Counted from the first letter of the stretch, positions 38,220-49,343 are shown. The stretch: DNA of 64,000 nucleotides from Terrimicrobium sacchariphilum (GCF_001613545.1 NZ_BDCO01000002.1:62001-126000), one strand, 5' to 3'. A program made the numbers and translations. The notes: generated from the sequence alone by a model not told the origin.

Positions 38220-38762
38220 ATGGACATCGTCTACTTCGATCTCGAAACCCAGCGCACCGCCAATGACGTCGGCGGCTGGGACAAAAAGGACCTCATGGGC
38301 ATGTCCCTCGGGGTGACCTACAGCTCGAAGGACCAGGCGTACGAGATTTTTTCCGAGAAACGCGCGGGCGACCTCGTGGCCCGGCTTCAGCGCGCCGACC
38401 TCGTGGTGGGGTACAATATCGTGAACTTCGACTACCACGTGCTGATGGCCTACACGATCCTCGACCTCGTCCACCAGCTCCCGACGCTCGATCTGCTGCT
38501 CGACATCGAAAAAGTGGCCGGCCACCGCATGAAGCTCGAGGACGTGGCCCAAGGCACGCTCGGCGTGGGAAAAGTGGCCGAGGGACTTGACGCCATCCGC
38601 TGGTGGCGCGAGGGGAAGATCATGGAAATCGCGGAATACTGCTGCTTCGACGTCAAGGTGACCAAGATGGTCCATGAGTACGGGGCGCAAAACGGCGAGT
38701 TGTTTTACGACGACCGTTTCGCCCGCCGTCAGCGCGTGGAAGTGAAGTGGAGCCTCGAATGA
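38220..38762 (+). CDS. DEDD-family 3'-5' exonuclease-like protein (ribonuclease H fold)
   Basis: The 180-residue protein has the exonuclease motifs YFDLETQ (Exo I, residues 5-11), GYNIVNFDYHVL (Exo II, near 64) and YCCFDVKVTKMVHEYG (Exo III, near 140), all with the acidic residues. It resembles the YprB/ribonuclease-H-like single-domain group. Nucleic-acid trimming is the expected activity; the substrate is unknown. Its stop overlaps the start of the next gene, so it may act with that TPR protein. Confidence 0.82.
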   Translation: MDIVYFDLETQRTANDVGGWDKKDLMGMSLGVTYSSKDQAYEIFSEKRAGDLVARLQRADLVVGYNIVNFDYHVLMAYTILDLVHQLPTLDLLLDIEKVAGHRMKLEDVAQGTLGVGKVAEGLDAIRWWREGKIMEIAEYCCFDVKVTKMVHEYGAQNGELFYDDRFARRQRVEVKWSLE

Positions 38763-40030
38763 TCCAGCCGCTCAAATCTTCCAAGACCACATGGTTCGTC
38801 TACTGGCTCGATCTCGAGGAGCCGGTGCCGGCCAATGGCGACTACTTTCTCCCGACCCTGCTCATCGTGAGCGACAGCAGCGGCGCGCCGCTTTCCGCAC
38901 CCGAGGTGCTCGAGGAACTCGACCAACTCCGGGTGGAGAATTACCTTCTGAAGCTTTTCGATAAATTCGGCGCGCCCGACCGGCTCGCCGTCGGCGTGAG
39001 CGAGGATTGGGACGACGAGGCCTGGACAGCCTTTGCCCAGGAAAACCGGGTCGAGATCCGCTTCCAGAAATTTGACCGAAACGAGCCCGACGACCTGCAT
39101 GCCCTGGCGCAATCTGTCGTGCTGCGCTTCAGCGGTGACGCCAAGAGCGAGCCGCAGCGCAAGGATGTCGCGCGCGGACTCGTCAATACCGCGCTCCGCA
39201 CCCGCTCGGCTCGCAAGAAGCTGGCCCTGCTGCGCACTGCGCTCGACCGCGATGCCGACTGCTCGACCGCGCGAATCGAGCTGGCCGACGTGGAATTTCA
39301 AAACGGCAACTGGAAAGCCTGCCTCACCGGCTACGACGAGGTGATCTCCCGTGAGATGCCGCGCTGGCGCGAGCGGACCACCGCATGGTGGATCGACCGC
39401 GCGACGCGTCCGCTGCTGCGCGCCATCTATGGCCGCGCCATGACGCTCTGGCACCAGGGCCAGCACTCACATGCCGCCGACCAGTTTGAGGCGCTGCTGG
39501 AGCTGAATCCCCGCGACAACCAGGGCGTGCGCTTTTTCATCCCGCTCCTGCACCTGCTGGCGGAGGATCAGGAGGCTGCCACGGCCTTCTTTGAGCGTTA
39601 CGAGAAAAGCTACGCCAAAGACTACGGTGAACCATCCTTCCTCTTCGGCTGGGCTTTCAGCCTGTTTCAGGACGGCCACGAGGTCGAGGCGAAGCGTCGT
39701 TACCAGGAGGCGATCCTCAAGAATATCTACATCGCTCCGATGCTTTTGGAACTCACCGAGCCGAACCGCGCCATCTGGCATCCCAACGACCGCGCCGAAC
39801 CCAATTACGCAGGGGAATTCATCGATTCCTACGCCGTCCTGTGGGACCGCGAGGCCGGAGCGTTGCGGCTCCTCCGCGAGGTGTGGGAGGAAATGCAGCC
39901 TCGCATCGAGCGTATCGTCGCCCATCGCGAGCGCATGATCGATTTCCAGGACCAGCGCTTTGAGCCGGACTACAAGAAGCAGTGGCAGCAGCTCGTCGAG
40001 GAGGACGAGAAGCTGACGGTTGTGGAGTAG
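38759..40030 (+). CDS. Tetratricopeptide-repeat protein of unknown function
   Basis: The 423-residue protein is translated from ATG 38759 in an ATGA overlap with the exonuclease gene. The N-terminal roughly 130 residues (TWFVYWLDLEEPVPANGDYF, VGVSEDWDDEAWTAFAQENR) form an unfamiliar domain. Residues about 145-300 are TPR-like helices (ARIELADVEFQNGNWKACL, GQHSHAADQFEALLELNPRD). There is no signal peptide. Similar TPR proteins occur in other bacteria under names such as plasmid pRiA4b ORF-3 neighbours, but I cannot assign a function. Confidence 0.68.
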   Translation: MIQPLKSSKTTWFVYWLDLEEPVPANGDYFLPTLLIVSDSSGAPLSAPEVLEELDQLRVENYLLKLFDKFGAPDRLAVGVSEDWDDEAWTAFAQENRVEIRFQKFDRNEPDDLHALAQSVVLRFSGDAKSEPQRKDVARGLVNTALRTRSARKKLALLRTALDRDADCSTARIELADVEFQNGNWKACLTGYDEVISREMPRWRERTTAWWIDRATRPLLRAIYGRAMTLWHQGQHSHAADQFEALLELNPRDNQGVRFFIPLLHLLAEDQEAATAFFERYEKSYAKDYGEPSFLFGWAFSLFQDGHEVEAKRRYQEAILKNIYIAPMLLELTEPNRAIWHPNDRAEPNYAGEFIDSYAVLWDREAGALRLLREVWEEMQPRIERIVAHRERMIDFQDQRFEPDYKKQWQQLVEEDEKLTVVE

Positions 40031-40159
40031 CCATTTTTGGGGAAAGCGCGCCGGTCAGGACACGACCAAGGGTTTGTTCGTCGTCGCGCCTTCGCGGAAA
40101 ACAGGCTGCTTGGAAACTTCCCCTTTCGCTTCGGGAAAACCATCGTACTGGTTAAAATC

Positions 40160-40819
40160 GTGCCCGACGAAGATCCAGCCTCCTCCGCGCCCGAACCCCT
40201 GCGTCGTCCGGTGTGTCGACGACGGTTTGTCGCGTTGCTGGGACTGGCTGGAGCGGGCCTGGCGGTCTCGCGATATTCCGACCAGTTGCCGGGGGCGTGG
40301 AGCCGGTTGAGGGAATATCTTGATTCCCTCTCGCTAGCGATCAATGACGAGGTCGAGCCGTACAATGATGCCGAGGCGGATGCCTATGCCATCTTCCTTG
40401 CGACGGCAAATCTGAAGCATGTCCCGATACCTGTCATTCTGCGGCCCCACCGCAATGTGCATGGCACGGTGCGCAATTCCATCCCGCCCCAGCCGCTCTG
40501 GCGCAACATCCTGCCGACTTTGCGGCTGGCGGATCGTCTGGCCGGGGAGATGGGGGAGAAGATCGCGATGAATTCGGTCTACCGTTCGCCCGCCTACAAT
40601 GCCACCTGCCCCGGCGCAGTGCCATCGTCCCAGCACACGCGGAATCGCGCCATCGACCTTTCGCTGCAAAGCTCGCCCCGCGCTGTCGCGCGAGTGGCCC
40701 GCCAGCTCCGCGATCGCAACGTCTTTTGCGGCGGGATCGGGCTTTACACGTCCTTTGTCCACATCGATACGCGCGGGCGGAATGCCGACTGGTGCGGCTC
40801 GGGTGTGAAGGACGCGTAA
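40160..40819 (+). CDS. Peptidase M15A-type D,D-peptidase homologue with Tat-like signal
   Basis: GTG 40160 gives 219 residues. A twin-arginine-like leader (RRRFVALLGLAGAGLAVSR) precedes a domain with MNSVYRSPAYNATCPGAVPSSQH, NRAIDLSLQ and FVHIDTRGRNADWCG, matching the M15A/DUF882-type zinc site (SxH, D and HxD). It probably cleaves or binds peptidoglycan in the periplasm. An in-frame start at 40037 would add 41 residues with no export signal at the front. No partner gene is evident. Confidence 0.75.
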   Translation: MPDEDPASSAPEPLRRPVCRRRFVALLGLAGAGLAVSRYSDQLPGAWSRLREYLDSLSLAINDEVEPYNDAEADAYAIFLATANLKHVPIPVILRPHRNVHGTVRNSIPPQPLWRNILPTLRLADRLAGEMGEKIAMNSVYRSPAYNATCPGAVPSSQHTRNRAIDLSLQSSPRAVARVARQLRDRNVFCGGIGLYTSFVHIDTRGRNADWCGSGVKDA

Positions 40820-40860
40820 CCGGCCTGCGCCTTTTTCTGAGCTGCGATCGTCTCCGACGG

Positions 40861-41781
40861 CTATTTCACCCCCGTGGCGAGGATCGTCTGGAAATGCGGC
40901 GCCTGTTTCTCGCGGGCGACGATGCTCACCTCGATCTGGGAAAACCCGGCGTCCTTGAGCATCTGGTAAAGCTCCGCCTCCGGGAATCCCAGCCATACGT
41001 GGGCATAAAGTTCGCGGGCCTGCTCGTAGCTGTGGGCGGCGAGGTCGAGGACGACGATGCGGCCGCCGTCGCGCAGGATGCGGTGGGCGGATTTCACCGC
41101 CCGGGCCGGGCTGGCCGCATGATGCAGCGCCTGGCTGAAAAGGGCGAGGTCCACGCTGCCGGAGTCGATCGGTGGGTCCTCGATGTCGCCGACGCGGTAC
41201 TCGAGATTCTCAAAGCCATTATCCCGGGCGAGAGCGCCGCCGTATTCCACCATCTTCTCCGAGTTGTCGATGGCGATGACGTGGCGGGCCGAGCGGGCGA
41301 GGAGTTGCGAAAGGGTGCCTTCTCCCGCGCCGAGGTCGGCAATGACCATGGGCGGCAGCAGGCGGAGCAGGCCATGCGCGAGCGCCTGCCAGGATCGGCC
41401 GGGGATGTAGGTGCGGCCAAATTTGCCCGCCAGCTTGTTGAAATACTCCGCGGCCTTGTCCTTGCGCTTGTGCAGGGTGAGGGCGAGGGCGGCGCTGTCG
41501 CGGGTTGCCTCGGGGAGTTCCCGGCTGGCGGCGTCGAGGATGGGGCGGATCGCCTCCACCATCTCGGGGCGGGAGGAATAAAAGATGTTTTTTCCCACCC
41601 GGCGGGCGGCGGTCAGGCCCTCGCGCTTCAGGAGCGACAGGCTGGCCGAGATGCGGGACTGCCCCATCCCCAGGATCTCCTGGAGCTCGGCCACGGTGAC
41701 CTCCTCCTCGATCAGGAGCAGGAGAAGCCGCAGGCGGGTCGGGTCCGACAGCGCCCTGAGGGATTTGACAAGTGCTGGCAT
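40861..41781 (-). CDS. ArsR-family regulator fused to a SAM-dependent methyltransferase (SahR-like)
   Basis: ATG 41781 gives 306 residues; a start at 41820 would read through the operator. Residues 1-95 are an ArsR winged helix (LRALSDPTRLRLLLLL, VAELQEILGMGQSRISASLSLL). Residues about 140-260 are a class I methyltransferase (ADLGAGEGTLSQLLA, VIAIDNSEKMVEYG, LALFSQALHHAASP). It is divergent from metK-ahcY across a 44-base gap. ArsR regulators of the SahR group sense SAH and control the SAM cycle, so this protein probably does the same. Catalytic activity of the methyltransferase fold is uncertain. Confidence 0.85.
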   Translation of the reverse strand: MPALVKSLRALSDPTRLRLLLLLIEEEVTVAELQEILGMGQSRISASLSLLKREGLTAARRVGKNIFYSSRPEMVEAIRPILDAASRELPEATRDSAALALTLHKRKDKAAEYFNKLAGKFGRTYIPGRSWQALAHGLLRLLPPMVIADLGAGEGTLSQLLARSARHVIAIDNSEKMVEYGGALARDNGFENLEYRVGDIEDPPIDSGSVDLALFSQALHHAASPARAVKSAHRILRDGGRIVVLDLAAHSYEQARELYAHVWLGFPEAELYQMLKDAGFSQIEVSIVAREKQAPHFQTILATGVK

Positions 41782-41788
41782 CTGATCT

Positions 41789-41812
41789 ATCAAGATATCC
41801 GTATATTTAAAT
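41789..41812. promoter_or_regulatory. Putative operator between the ArsR-methyltransferase gene and metK
   Basis: ATCAAGATATCCGTATATTTAAAT contains an ATAT-CCGT-ATAT imperfect palindrome and lies in the 44-base gap between the divergent starts. The ATCAAGATAT box and ATAT-N4-ATAT core recur upstream of DUF6580-metH (30253-30278). Confidence 0.65.
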
Positions 41813-41825
41813 AAGTACAACTCTT

Positions 41826-42998
41826 ATGCCCCGACGCTACATATTCTCCTCGGAGTCCGTAGGCGAAGGTCACCCCGACAAGGTGGCCGACACCATTTCT
41901 GATGCCATTCTGGACGCCTGCCTCGCGCAGGATAAGCACAGTCGTGTCGCCTGTGAGACGTTTGTGAAGAGCAACGTCGTCGTGGTCGGCGGCGAGATCA
42001 CGACCCAGGCCCAGTTTGACTACAACGCGATCATCCGCCAGGCGGTGCGCGAAATCGGCTACGTCAACAACGACGACATCTTCCACGCCGACCAGATCTT
42101 CATTAACAACTACATCACCGCGCAGAGCCCCGACATCGCGCAGGGCGTCGACGCCCGCAAGGCCAAGGGCAAGAAGACCGCGGAGCAGGGCGCTGGCGAC
42201 CAGGGCCTGATGTTTGGCTACGCCTGCAACGAGACGCCGGAGCTCATGCCCGCGCCGATCATGTTTGCCCATCGCCTGGGCCGCGAGCTCACCCGCTTCC
42301 GCAAGAGCGGCAAGGTCAAGTGGCTCCGCCCCGACGCGAAGAGCCAGGTTTCTGTCGTCTATGAAGACGGCAAGCCGGTGGCCATCGCCAACGTCGTCGT
42401 TTCGACCCAGCACGCCGCCGACGTTGAGCACGCGGAGATCGAGAAGTTCATCATCGAGAAGATCGTCAAAAAGGTCCTTCCGAAGAACCTCCTTACCCCG
42501 CAGACCGAGTATCTCATCAACCCGACCGGACGTTTCGTCATTGGTGGTCCCCAGGGTGACAGCGGACTCACAGGCCGCAAGATCATCGTCGACACCTACG
42601 GCGGCATGGGCCGTCACGGTGGTGGCGCTTTCTCCGGCAAGGACCCGTCGAAGGTCGACCGCAGCGCTGCCTACATGGGCCGCTACGTCGCCAAGAACGT
42701 TGTCGCCGCCGGACTCGCCGAGAAGTGCGAAGTGCAGTTTGCCTACGCCATCGGCCACCCGAAGCCGGTCAGCGTGCATATCGACACCTTCGGCACGAAC
42801 GCTGTCTCCGAGGAAAGCATCGAGAAGGCCGTCCTCAAGACCTTCAGCTTCAAGCCGGCCGACATCGTCAGCCAGCTCGACCTCCTGCGTCCCATCTACT
42901 CGAAGAGCACGAACTACGGGCACTTCGGCAAGGACGACGAGGATCTCACCTGGGAAAACACCGACAAGGCCGCGGCCTTGAAGAAGGCCGCCAAGTAA
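41826..42998 (+). CDS. metK: S-adenosylmethionine synthetase
   Basis: MetK makes SAM from methionine and ATP. The 390-residue protein has [20 protein letters not shown] at the N-terminus, [20 protein letters not shown] (near residue 122), the P-loop-like [19 protein letters not shown] (near 260) and FGTNAVSEE-type C-terminal segments. Length matches the family. It is followed by ahcY after 39 bases, giving a SAM production and SAH removal unit under the divergent ArsR-type regulator. Confidence 0.97.
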   Translation: MPRRYIFSSESVGEGHPDKVADTISDAILDACLAQDKHSRVACETFVKSNVVVVGGEITTQAQFDYNAIIRQAVREIGYVNNDDIFHADQIFINNYITAQSPDIAQGVDARKAKGKKTAEQGAGDQGLMFGYACNETPELMPAPIMFAHRLGRELTRFRKSGKVKWLRPDAKSQVSVVYEDGKPVAIANVVVSTQHAADVEHAEIEKFIIEKIVKKVLPKNLLTPQTEYLINPTGRFVIGGPQGDSGLTGRKIIVDTYGGMGRHGGGAFSGKDPSKVDRSAAYMGRYVAKNVVAAGLAEKCEVQFAYAIGHPKPVSVHIDTFGTNAVSEESIEKAVLKTFSFKPADIVSQLDLLRPIYSKSTNYGHFGKDDEDLTWENTDKAAALKKAAK

Positions 42999-43037
42999 GG
43001 GGCCTGAAAACTGAACCACTGAAAACTCGTAAACTTT

Positions 43038-44465
43038 ATGTCCACAACGCTTGTTAATCCGACAGACGCTTACAAAGTCGCCGACATCAAATTGGCCGAC
43101 TGGGGCCGCAAGGAAATCTCCATCGCGGAGCAGGAAATGCCGGGTCTCATGTCGATCCGCAAGAAGTATGCGACCGACAAACCGCTCGCGGGCGTGCGCA
43201 TCACGGGATCGCTCCACATGACGATCCAGACGGCCGTTCTCATCGAGACGCTCGTCGACCTCGGCGCCTCCGTGCGCTGGGCCAGCTGCAACATCTTCTC
43301 GACGCAGGATCACGCTGCGGCGGCTATCGCGGCAGCCGGCGTGCCGGTTTACGCCTGGAAGGGTGAGAGCCTCGAGGAATACTGGGATTGCACCTGGGCG
43401 GCGGTTTCGCACCCGGATGGCAAGGGCCCGGAGCTGGTCGTCGACGACGGCGGCGACGTGACGCTCCTCCTGCACAAGGGTTATGAGCTCGAGAACGGCG
43501 ACGGCTGGGTCAATACCCCGAGCGGCAGCCATGAGGAAAAGGTCATCAAGGATCTCCTCAAGCGCATCCACGCCGAGCAGCCGAACATCTTCCACGAGAT
43601 CGTGAAAAACTGGCGCGGTGTTTCCGAGGAAACCACCACCGGCGTGCATCGCCTGTACCGCCTCCAGGAGCAGGGCAAATTGCTCGTCCCGGCTTTCAAC
43701 GTGAACGACTCCGTGACGAAGTCGAAGTTCGACAACCTCTACGGCTGTCGCCACTCGCTCATCGACGGCATCAACCGCGCCATCGATGTCATGATCTCCG
43801 GCAAGGTCGCCGTGGTCTGCGGCTACGGTGATGTCGGCAAGGGCTGCGCCCAGTCGCTTCGTGGACAGGGCGCTCGCGTCATTGTCACCGAGGTCGATCC
43901 CATCAACGCCCTCCAGGCCGCGATGGAAGGCTACGAGGTCACCACGGTCGAGGACACCCTCGGAGTGGGCGACATCTACGTCACCACCACGGGCAACGTC
44001 GACGTCATCACCATCGAGCACATGGCCCGCATGAAGGACCAGGCGGTGGTTTGCAACATCGGCCACTTCGACAACGAGATCCAGGTCGACAAGCTCAACA
44101 ACTACGCTGGCATCAAGCGCACCAACATCAAGCCGCAGGTCGACAAGTACACCTTCCCCGAAGGTCACGAGATCTTCCTCCTTGCTGAGGGACGCCTGGT
44201 GAACCTCGGTTGCGCCACCGGCCACCCGAGCTTTGTGATGAGCAACAGCTTCGCCAACCAGACGCTCGCCCAGCTCGAGCTCTGGAAGAACCGCGAGACC
44301 TACAAGGTCGCCGTGTACGTGCTGCCGAAGCGTCTCGACGAAGAGGTCGCCCGCCTGCACCTCGAGAAGATCGGCGTGAAGCTCACGACGCTCACCCCTG
44401 CCCAGGCCGAGTACATCGGCGTGCCGGTCGAGGGTCCGTACAAGCCGGAGCACTACCGCTACTAA
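43038..44465 (+). CDS. ahcY: S-adenosylhomocysteine hydrolase
   Basis: AhcY splits SAH into adenosine and homocysteine with bound NAD+. The 475-residue protein shows [46 protein letters not shown], the substrate Lys/Asp segment [11 protein letters not shown], and the NAD-binding [20 protein letters not shown] (near 260). It ends in KPEHYRY, the conserved C-terminus that reaches into the neighbouring subunit. The homocysteine product feeds MetH. A clear terminator lies 40 bases downstream. Confidence 0.97.
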   Translation: MSTTLVNPTDAYKVADIKLADWGRKEISIAEQEMPGLMSIRKKYATDKPLAGVRITGSLHMTIQTAVLIETLVDLGASVRWASCNIFSTQDHAAAAIAAAGVPVYAWKGESLEEYWDCTWAAVSHPDGKGPELVVDDGGDVTLLLHKGYELENGDGWVNTPSGSHEEKVIKDLLKRIHAEQPNIFHEIVKNWRGVSEETTTGVHRLYRLQEQGKLLVPAFNVNDSVTKSKFDNLYGCRHSLIDGINRAIDVMISGKVAVVCGYGDVGKGCAQSLRGQGARVIVTEVDPINALQAAMEGYEVTTVEDTLGVGDIYVTTTGNVDVITIEHMARMKDQAVVCNIGHFDNEIQVDKLNNYAGIKRTNIKPQVDKYTFPEGHEIFLLAEGRLVNLGCATGHPSFVMSNSFANQTLAQLELWKNRETYKVAVYVLPKRLDEEVARLHLEKIGVKLTTLTPAQAEYIGVPVEGPYKPEHYRY

Positions 44466-44505
44466 GGAATTTCCGCCGCTTAAAAGTGGCGAATTTCGCA
44501 AGAAA

Positions 44506-44535
44506 GGCCGGGCCGCAACGCCCGGTCTTTTTTTG
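44506..44535 (+). terminator. Rho-independent terminator of metK-ahcY
   Basis: GGCCGGGC (44506-44513) pairs with GCCCGGTC (44520-44527) and is followed by eight T bases. Confidence 0.9.
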
Positions 44536-44590
44536 TGTCCGGAGCTGACTGGAGGGAGCCCCTGAGAGAAAAGGCGCAAGTCCTTGAAAT

Positions 44591-44700
44591 GTAAGGCCAG
44601 CGTCCCGCTGGCTTGCACGAAGGGCAAACTGAAGACCGGAAGGAACGTTATTCGCCGGAAGGCTCGTCTGGCGAGAAGGCTGGCAAGATGCCGGCCCTAC
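44591..44700 (+). repeat. Two-palindrome intergenic repeat, copy B
   Basis: A GGCCAGCGTCCCGCTGGC box at 44595-44612 and a GGCTGGCAAGATGCCGGCC box ending in CTAC at 44700 are separated by about 65 bases. The same boxes in the same order occur on the minus strand at 1564-1669, with an unrelated middle. It occupies most of the gap between the ahcY terminator and the convergent membrane-protein gene. Confidence 0.65.
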
Positions 44701-44749
44701 GATGGTGCAGGGCGAAAACGCGATGCGCGCGAAAGACGCGCACAACGGC

Positions 44750-45724
44750 TTATTTCGCCGTGCGGCGGAGGAACTCCTCCATATCCTTCTTCTTGCCCGG
44801 GAAGGCGACCATGAAGCACACGTCGTCCTCTTCACGGATGGCCAGCACCATACGGTCGGCCTCCGTGATGCGCCACGACTTCTCCGGCACCACGTCGATC
44901 CCGAGTTTTTGCGACGGGAAGGAATAGAAAAACATGGTGTCGTCGCCATTCACCGCCGCCGCCTGGGCCACCGCCTCGCCCTCGTAGCGGAACATGCGCA
45001 CGCCCACGGCGTCGAAACGGTCAAATCCCGGTGGGAGGCGAAAATTATCAAACCCCTTGAGAATGAACCAGTCCTGCAGACCGCCTGTCTTTTCGGTCAC
45101 CGGATCAAACTGCTCGGCTCCGGCGCTATTGCCCTGGGTGGCGACCTTGATCGCCTCGTCGGGGAAGGTTCCTGCCTTGCCGAGGAAGTTCCACGTCAGG
45201 ACGGCTACCATGAGAAGAAACCCGATGCCGACCGCGATGGAGGCGGGATTGCGAATGGAGAACTTCTTGTTGGCATGCCGACCCGCTACGGCTTCCGCCG
45301 CCTCGATGAGCTGCTTGTCCTCTTCCGGTGTCGGGAGAAGGTGGGCCAGCGCGTCGGCCAGCGCCGGATTCTCAGGAGCGGCGGGAGGAAGCTTTGTCAC
45401 ATTGAGCAGATGCAGGATCTCCTCGGCATCGAGGGCATTCAGCTCCAGGAGCACTTGGGCCGACCGGTCGGGTTCCGCCAGAGCGTGAAGCTCCGCCAGA
45501 GGTCCGGTGAGCTCGCACCGTGCCGGAAAGCGCAGGCAGCGCCGTCGCAGGATGCTGTAAAAGAGCATTTCCAGCCGATGCCGGTCATGCACGCCGGGAT
45601 GCTGCAGGAGTTCGTCAATGGACTCCTGGATGACCTTGGTGGCGCCTTCTTGGCAACCGGTCAGGATGTAGGTCACCCTCCAGGCGGTAACCAGAGAGGG
45701 GCATTTCTGGGCAGCTTCACTCAT
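44750..45724 (-). CDS. Single-pass membrane protein of unknown function
   Basis: The 324-residue protein has a cytoplasmic N-terminal part of about 165 residues (ALAEPDRSAQVLLELNALDA, EEILHLLNVTKLPPAAPENP), one membrane helix (ASIAVGIGFLLMVAVLTWNFL) and a C-terminal soluble domain of about 140 residues. The architecture recalls anti-sigma or Verrucomicrobia/Planctomycetes membrane regulators, but no zinc-binding anti-sigma motif or sigma-factor partner is present. The function is unknown. It is divergent from the phosphatase-GlyA gene. Confidence 0.65.
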   Translation of the reverse strand: MSEAAQKCPSLVTAWRVTYILTGCQEGATKVIQESIDELLQHPGVHDRHRLEMLFYSILRRRCLRFPARCELTGPLAELHALAEPDRSAQVLLELNALDAEEILHLLNVTKLPPAAPENPALADALAHLLPTPEEDKQLIEAAEAVAGRHANKKFSIRNPASIAVGIGFLLMVAVLTWNFLGKAGTFPDEAIKVATQGNSAGAEQFDPVTEKTGGLQDWFILKGFDNFRLPPGFDRFDAVGVRMFRYEGEAVAQAAAVNGDDTMFFYSFPSQKLGIDVVPEKSWRITEADRMVLAIREEDDVCFMVAFPGKKKDMEEFLRRTAK

Positions 45725-45871
45725 TCGGGCTCATGCTAGATAGCCGTGCAACCGCCCCGGCACAAGCAGGTTCTCGCATCGCTGAGGGAAGCGCCCGCGG
45801 CGAGATTTCATCAAACCTGCCGCCTGCGATTGACTTTAGCCCCGGGTGGATTTCAACTTGTACCCTTCTCG

Positions 45872-47575
<1,704 letters not shown>

Positions 47576-47587
47576 GCCTTTCCCTTC

Positions 47588-47630
47588 AAAAGGGGGACGC
47601 TGGGACATCCTGGCGTTCCCCTTTCTTTTA
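47588..47630 (+). terminator. Terminator after glyA
   Basis: A long stem formed by AAAAGGGGGACGC (47588-47600) and GCGTTCCCCTTTC (47613-47625) is followed by a T-rich stretch. Confidence 0.8.
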
Positions 47631-47640
47631 CCGATTATCA

Positions 47641-47679
47641 TTTACAACTGTAAACGATTGGCTATTTACAGATGTAAAT
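47641..47679. promoter_or_regulatory. Twin BlaI/MecI-type operators
   Basis: Two palindromes, TTTACA-AC-TGTAAA (47641-47654) and ATTTACA-GA-TGTAAAT (47664-47679), have centres 24 bases apart. TACA-N2-TGTA is the classical BlaI/MecI half-site arrangement. The second overlaps the blaI-like start codon, consistent with autorepression. Confidence 0.85.
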
Positions 47680-48049
47680 GATCCAGATTTCCGAGGCGGA
47701 ATGGCAGGTGATGGAGGTGTTGTGGGCGCATCCGGGCCGCAATGGCCGGGAGGTGGCCGTCGCCCTGAAAAACACCGGCTGGACGGAGGCGACAGTGAAG
47801 ACGCTCCTCAACCGCCTGCTGAAGAAAAAGGCCCTCCGGCATGAACAGACCGATCGGCACTACACCTATTTTCCTGCCGTGCAGCGGACCGAGTGCCAGC
47901 AGCGCGAGGCGGTGAATTTCCTGCGCCGGGTCTTTGGCGGTTCCTCCCCGGTTCCGCTGGTGGCGCATTTCCTGGAGAACCAAAAACTGACGGAGGCGGA
48001 GCTGGCGGAGTTGCGCCGGCTGCTGGACCGGCATGACGACGCTCATTGA
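47678..48049 (+). CDS. BlaI/MecI-family transcriptional repressor
   Basis: The 123-residue protein has a winged-helix DNA-binding domain (ISEAEWQVMEVLWAHPGRNG, TEATVKTLLNRLLKKKAL) and a C-terminal dimerisation part, as in BlaI, MecI and CopY. Twin operators cover its start, so it should repress its own operon. BlaI is inactivated by cleavage when a partner M56 protease is activated; the next gene, overlapping by 17 bases, encodes that partner. No beta-lactamase gene is in the vicinity, so the regulated target is likely elsewhere. Confidence 0.9.
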   Translation: MIQISEAEWQVMEVLWAHPGRNGREVAVALKNTGWTEATVKTLLNRLLKKKALRHEQTDRHYTYFPAVQRTECQQREAVNFLRRVFGGSSPVPLVAHFLENQKLTEAELAELRRLLDRHDDAH

Positions 48050-49343
48050 CCTCACCCTACGTGGGACGCTGGCCGTGGCGTTGGTGTTTGCCCTCAGCCT
48101 GATGCTCCGGCGCTCCTCCCGGTCGGGGGCATTGCGCCTGTGGTGGCTCGTGGCGGCGCTGGTCTTTCTCTGCCCTTTGCGCACGCCGCACCTGGGGTTG
48201 TGGGGCGGCGATACGCCCACGGAAATGGCCTCCACCTCCGCTCTCCGGTATGCCCCGGCGGAGTCCGTCGCGTCCCAGGCGAGCCGCGTGGTGCAAAAGG
48301 CAGTGCCGGTGCTGCAAATCGTCTGGCTGGCCGGCTTCCTTGTTTCCTGCGGGCTTGTGGTCGGGCGCTCCGCCGTCTTTCTTTCGGCTTGGCGGAGGCA
48401 TCGCCTGTGTACCGACAGCCGCCTCCTCGACCTGCTGGAGGAGTGCAAGGCCTCCCTCGGCATCACGATTCCCATCGGGCTCATCGTGGACGAAAAAATC
48501 CCCGCGCCCGCCGTGCTGGGCTGGCTGCGTCCGCGCCTGTTGCTGCCAGCGGTTTTTACCCGCGAGGCGAGCGAGGACTCGCTCCGCCATGTCCTGCGAC
48601 ATGAACTCGCCCACATCCGCGCCGCCGACATCGCGGCGGGCTGGTTGTTTGCCCTTGTCCGCTGCCTGCATTGGTTCAACCCTGCCGCATATTTCCTGCA
48701 TCGCGAGTGGATTCGCTCCCGCGAGGAAGCCGCCGACGAGGCGGCGGTGCAGGCCGACGATCGCGCTGGCGCCTCCCGTGCCTATGGCGAGACGCTGCTC
48801 GGCATGGCTGCGGAAACCTCATTTGCCCCCAACCTCGCCGGGATCGGCGAGAGCTTCCGCCACCTGCGGCGGAGGATCGACCGGATTATGAAAACCCAGC
48901 ATCGCAAACCCAGAATGCTCCTCACCGCCCTCGTCGCCGTGATCCTCGGCGGCATCGCGACCCTGCAACCCGGCCACGCTGAAAGCCCCAAGGACCAGGC
49001 CGTCGCCGCCATGGAATCCTGGCTTGGCGGCATCGACGCCGGGAAATATCCCGAGAGCTGGCAGGCGGCTTCCGCGGATTTCCAGAAAGCCGTCACCGAG
49101 ACTCAATGGGTCGAGGCCCTCAAAGCCGTACGAGCCCCGCTCGGCGAGCTGAAGGAGCGCAAGCTCGCCTCCGCCTTGCAGCAAACCGAGGTGCCTGGCC
49201 CGAAAGGCACGATCAAGGGCAACTTCGTCATCGCGCAGTTCGAGTCCTCATTTGAAAACTTGAAGTTCGCCCTCGAGACCGTGACCTTCGTCGAGGAGGG
49301 CGGCACGTGGAAGGCGTCGGGATATTACATCAAGCCCAGGTAG
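48033..49343 (+). CDS. BlaR1-like M56 membrane metalloprotease with C-terminal DUF4019 domain
   Basis: The 436-residue protein has four or so membrane helices and the zinc-protease motif HELAH (residues 190-194), with a further EEAADEAAV segment that carries the third ligand. After a helix at about 285-305 comes an exported domain (about 315-436) with VAAMESWLGGIDAGKYPESW and FVIAQFESSFENLKFALETV, matching DUF4019. BlaR1 instead carries a penicillin-binding sensor domain. The replaced domain suggests that a different envelope signal is sensed and passed to the BlaI-like repressor encoded upstream. Confidence 0.85.
   Translation: MTTLIDLTLRGTLAVALVFALSLMLRRSSRSGALRLWWLVAALVFLCPLRTPHLGLWGGDTPTEMASTSALRYAPAESVASQASRVVQKAVPVLQIVWLAGFLVSCGLVVGRSAVFLSAWRRHRLCTDSRLLDLLEECKASLGITIPIGLIVDEKIPAPAVLGWLRPRLLLPAVFTREASEDSLRHVLRHELAHIRAADIAAGWLFALVRCLHWFNPAAYFLHREWIRSREEAADEAAVQADDRAGASRAYGETLLGMAAETSFAPNLAGIGESFRHLRRRIDRIMKTQHRKPRMLLTALVAVILGGIATLQPGHAESPKDQAVAAMESWLGGIDAGKYPESWQAASADFQKAVTETQWVEALKAVRAPLGELKERKLASALQQTEVPGPKGTIKGNFVIAQFESSFENLKFALETVTFVEEGGTWKASGYYIKPR

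Noticed and set aside
41782-41825. A SAM riboswitch ahead of metK
   Set aside because: Only 44 bases separate metK from the divergent regulator, too few for any known SAM riboswitch. The sequence is palindromic AT-rich DNA that fits an operator.
44750-45724. An anti-sigma factor call for the single-pass membrane protein
   Set aside because: There is no zinc-finger HxxxCxxC motif and no sigma-factor gene next to it.
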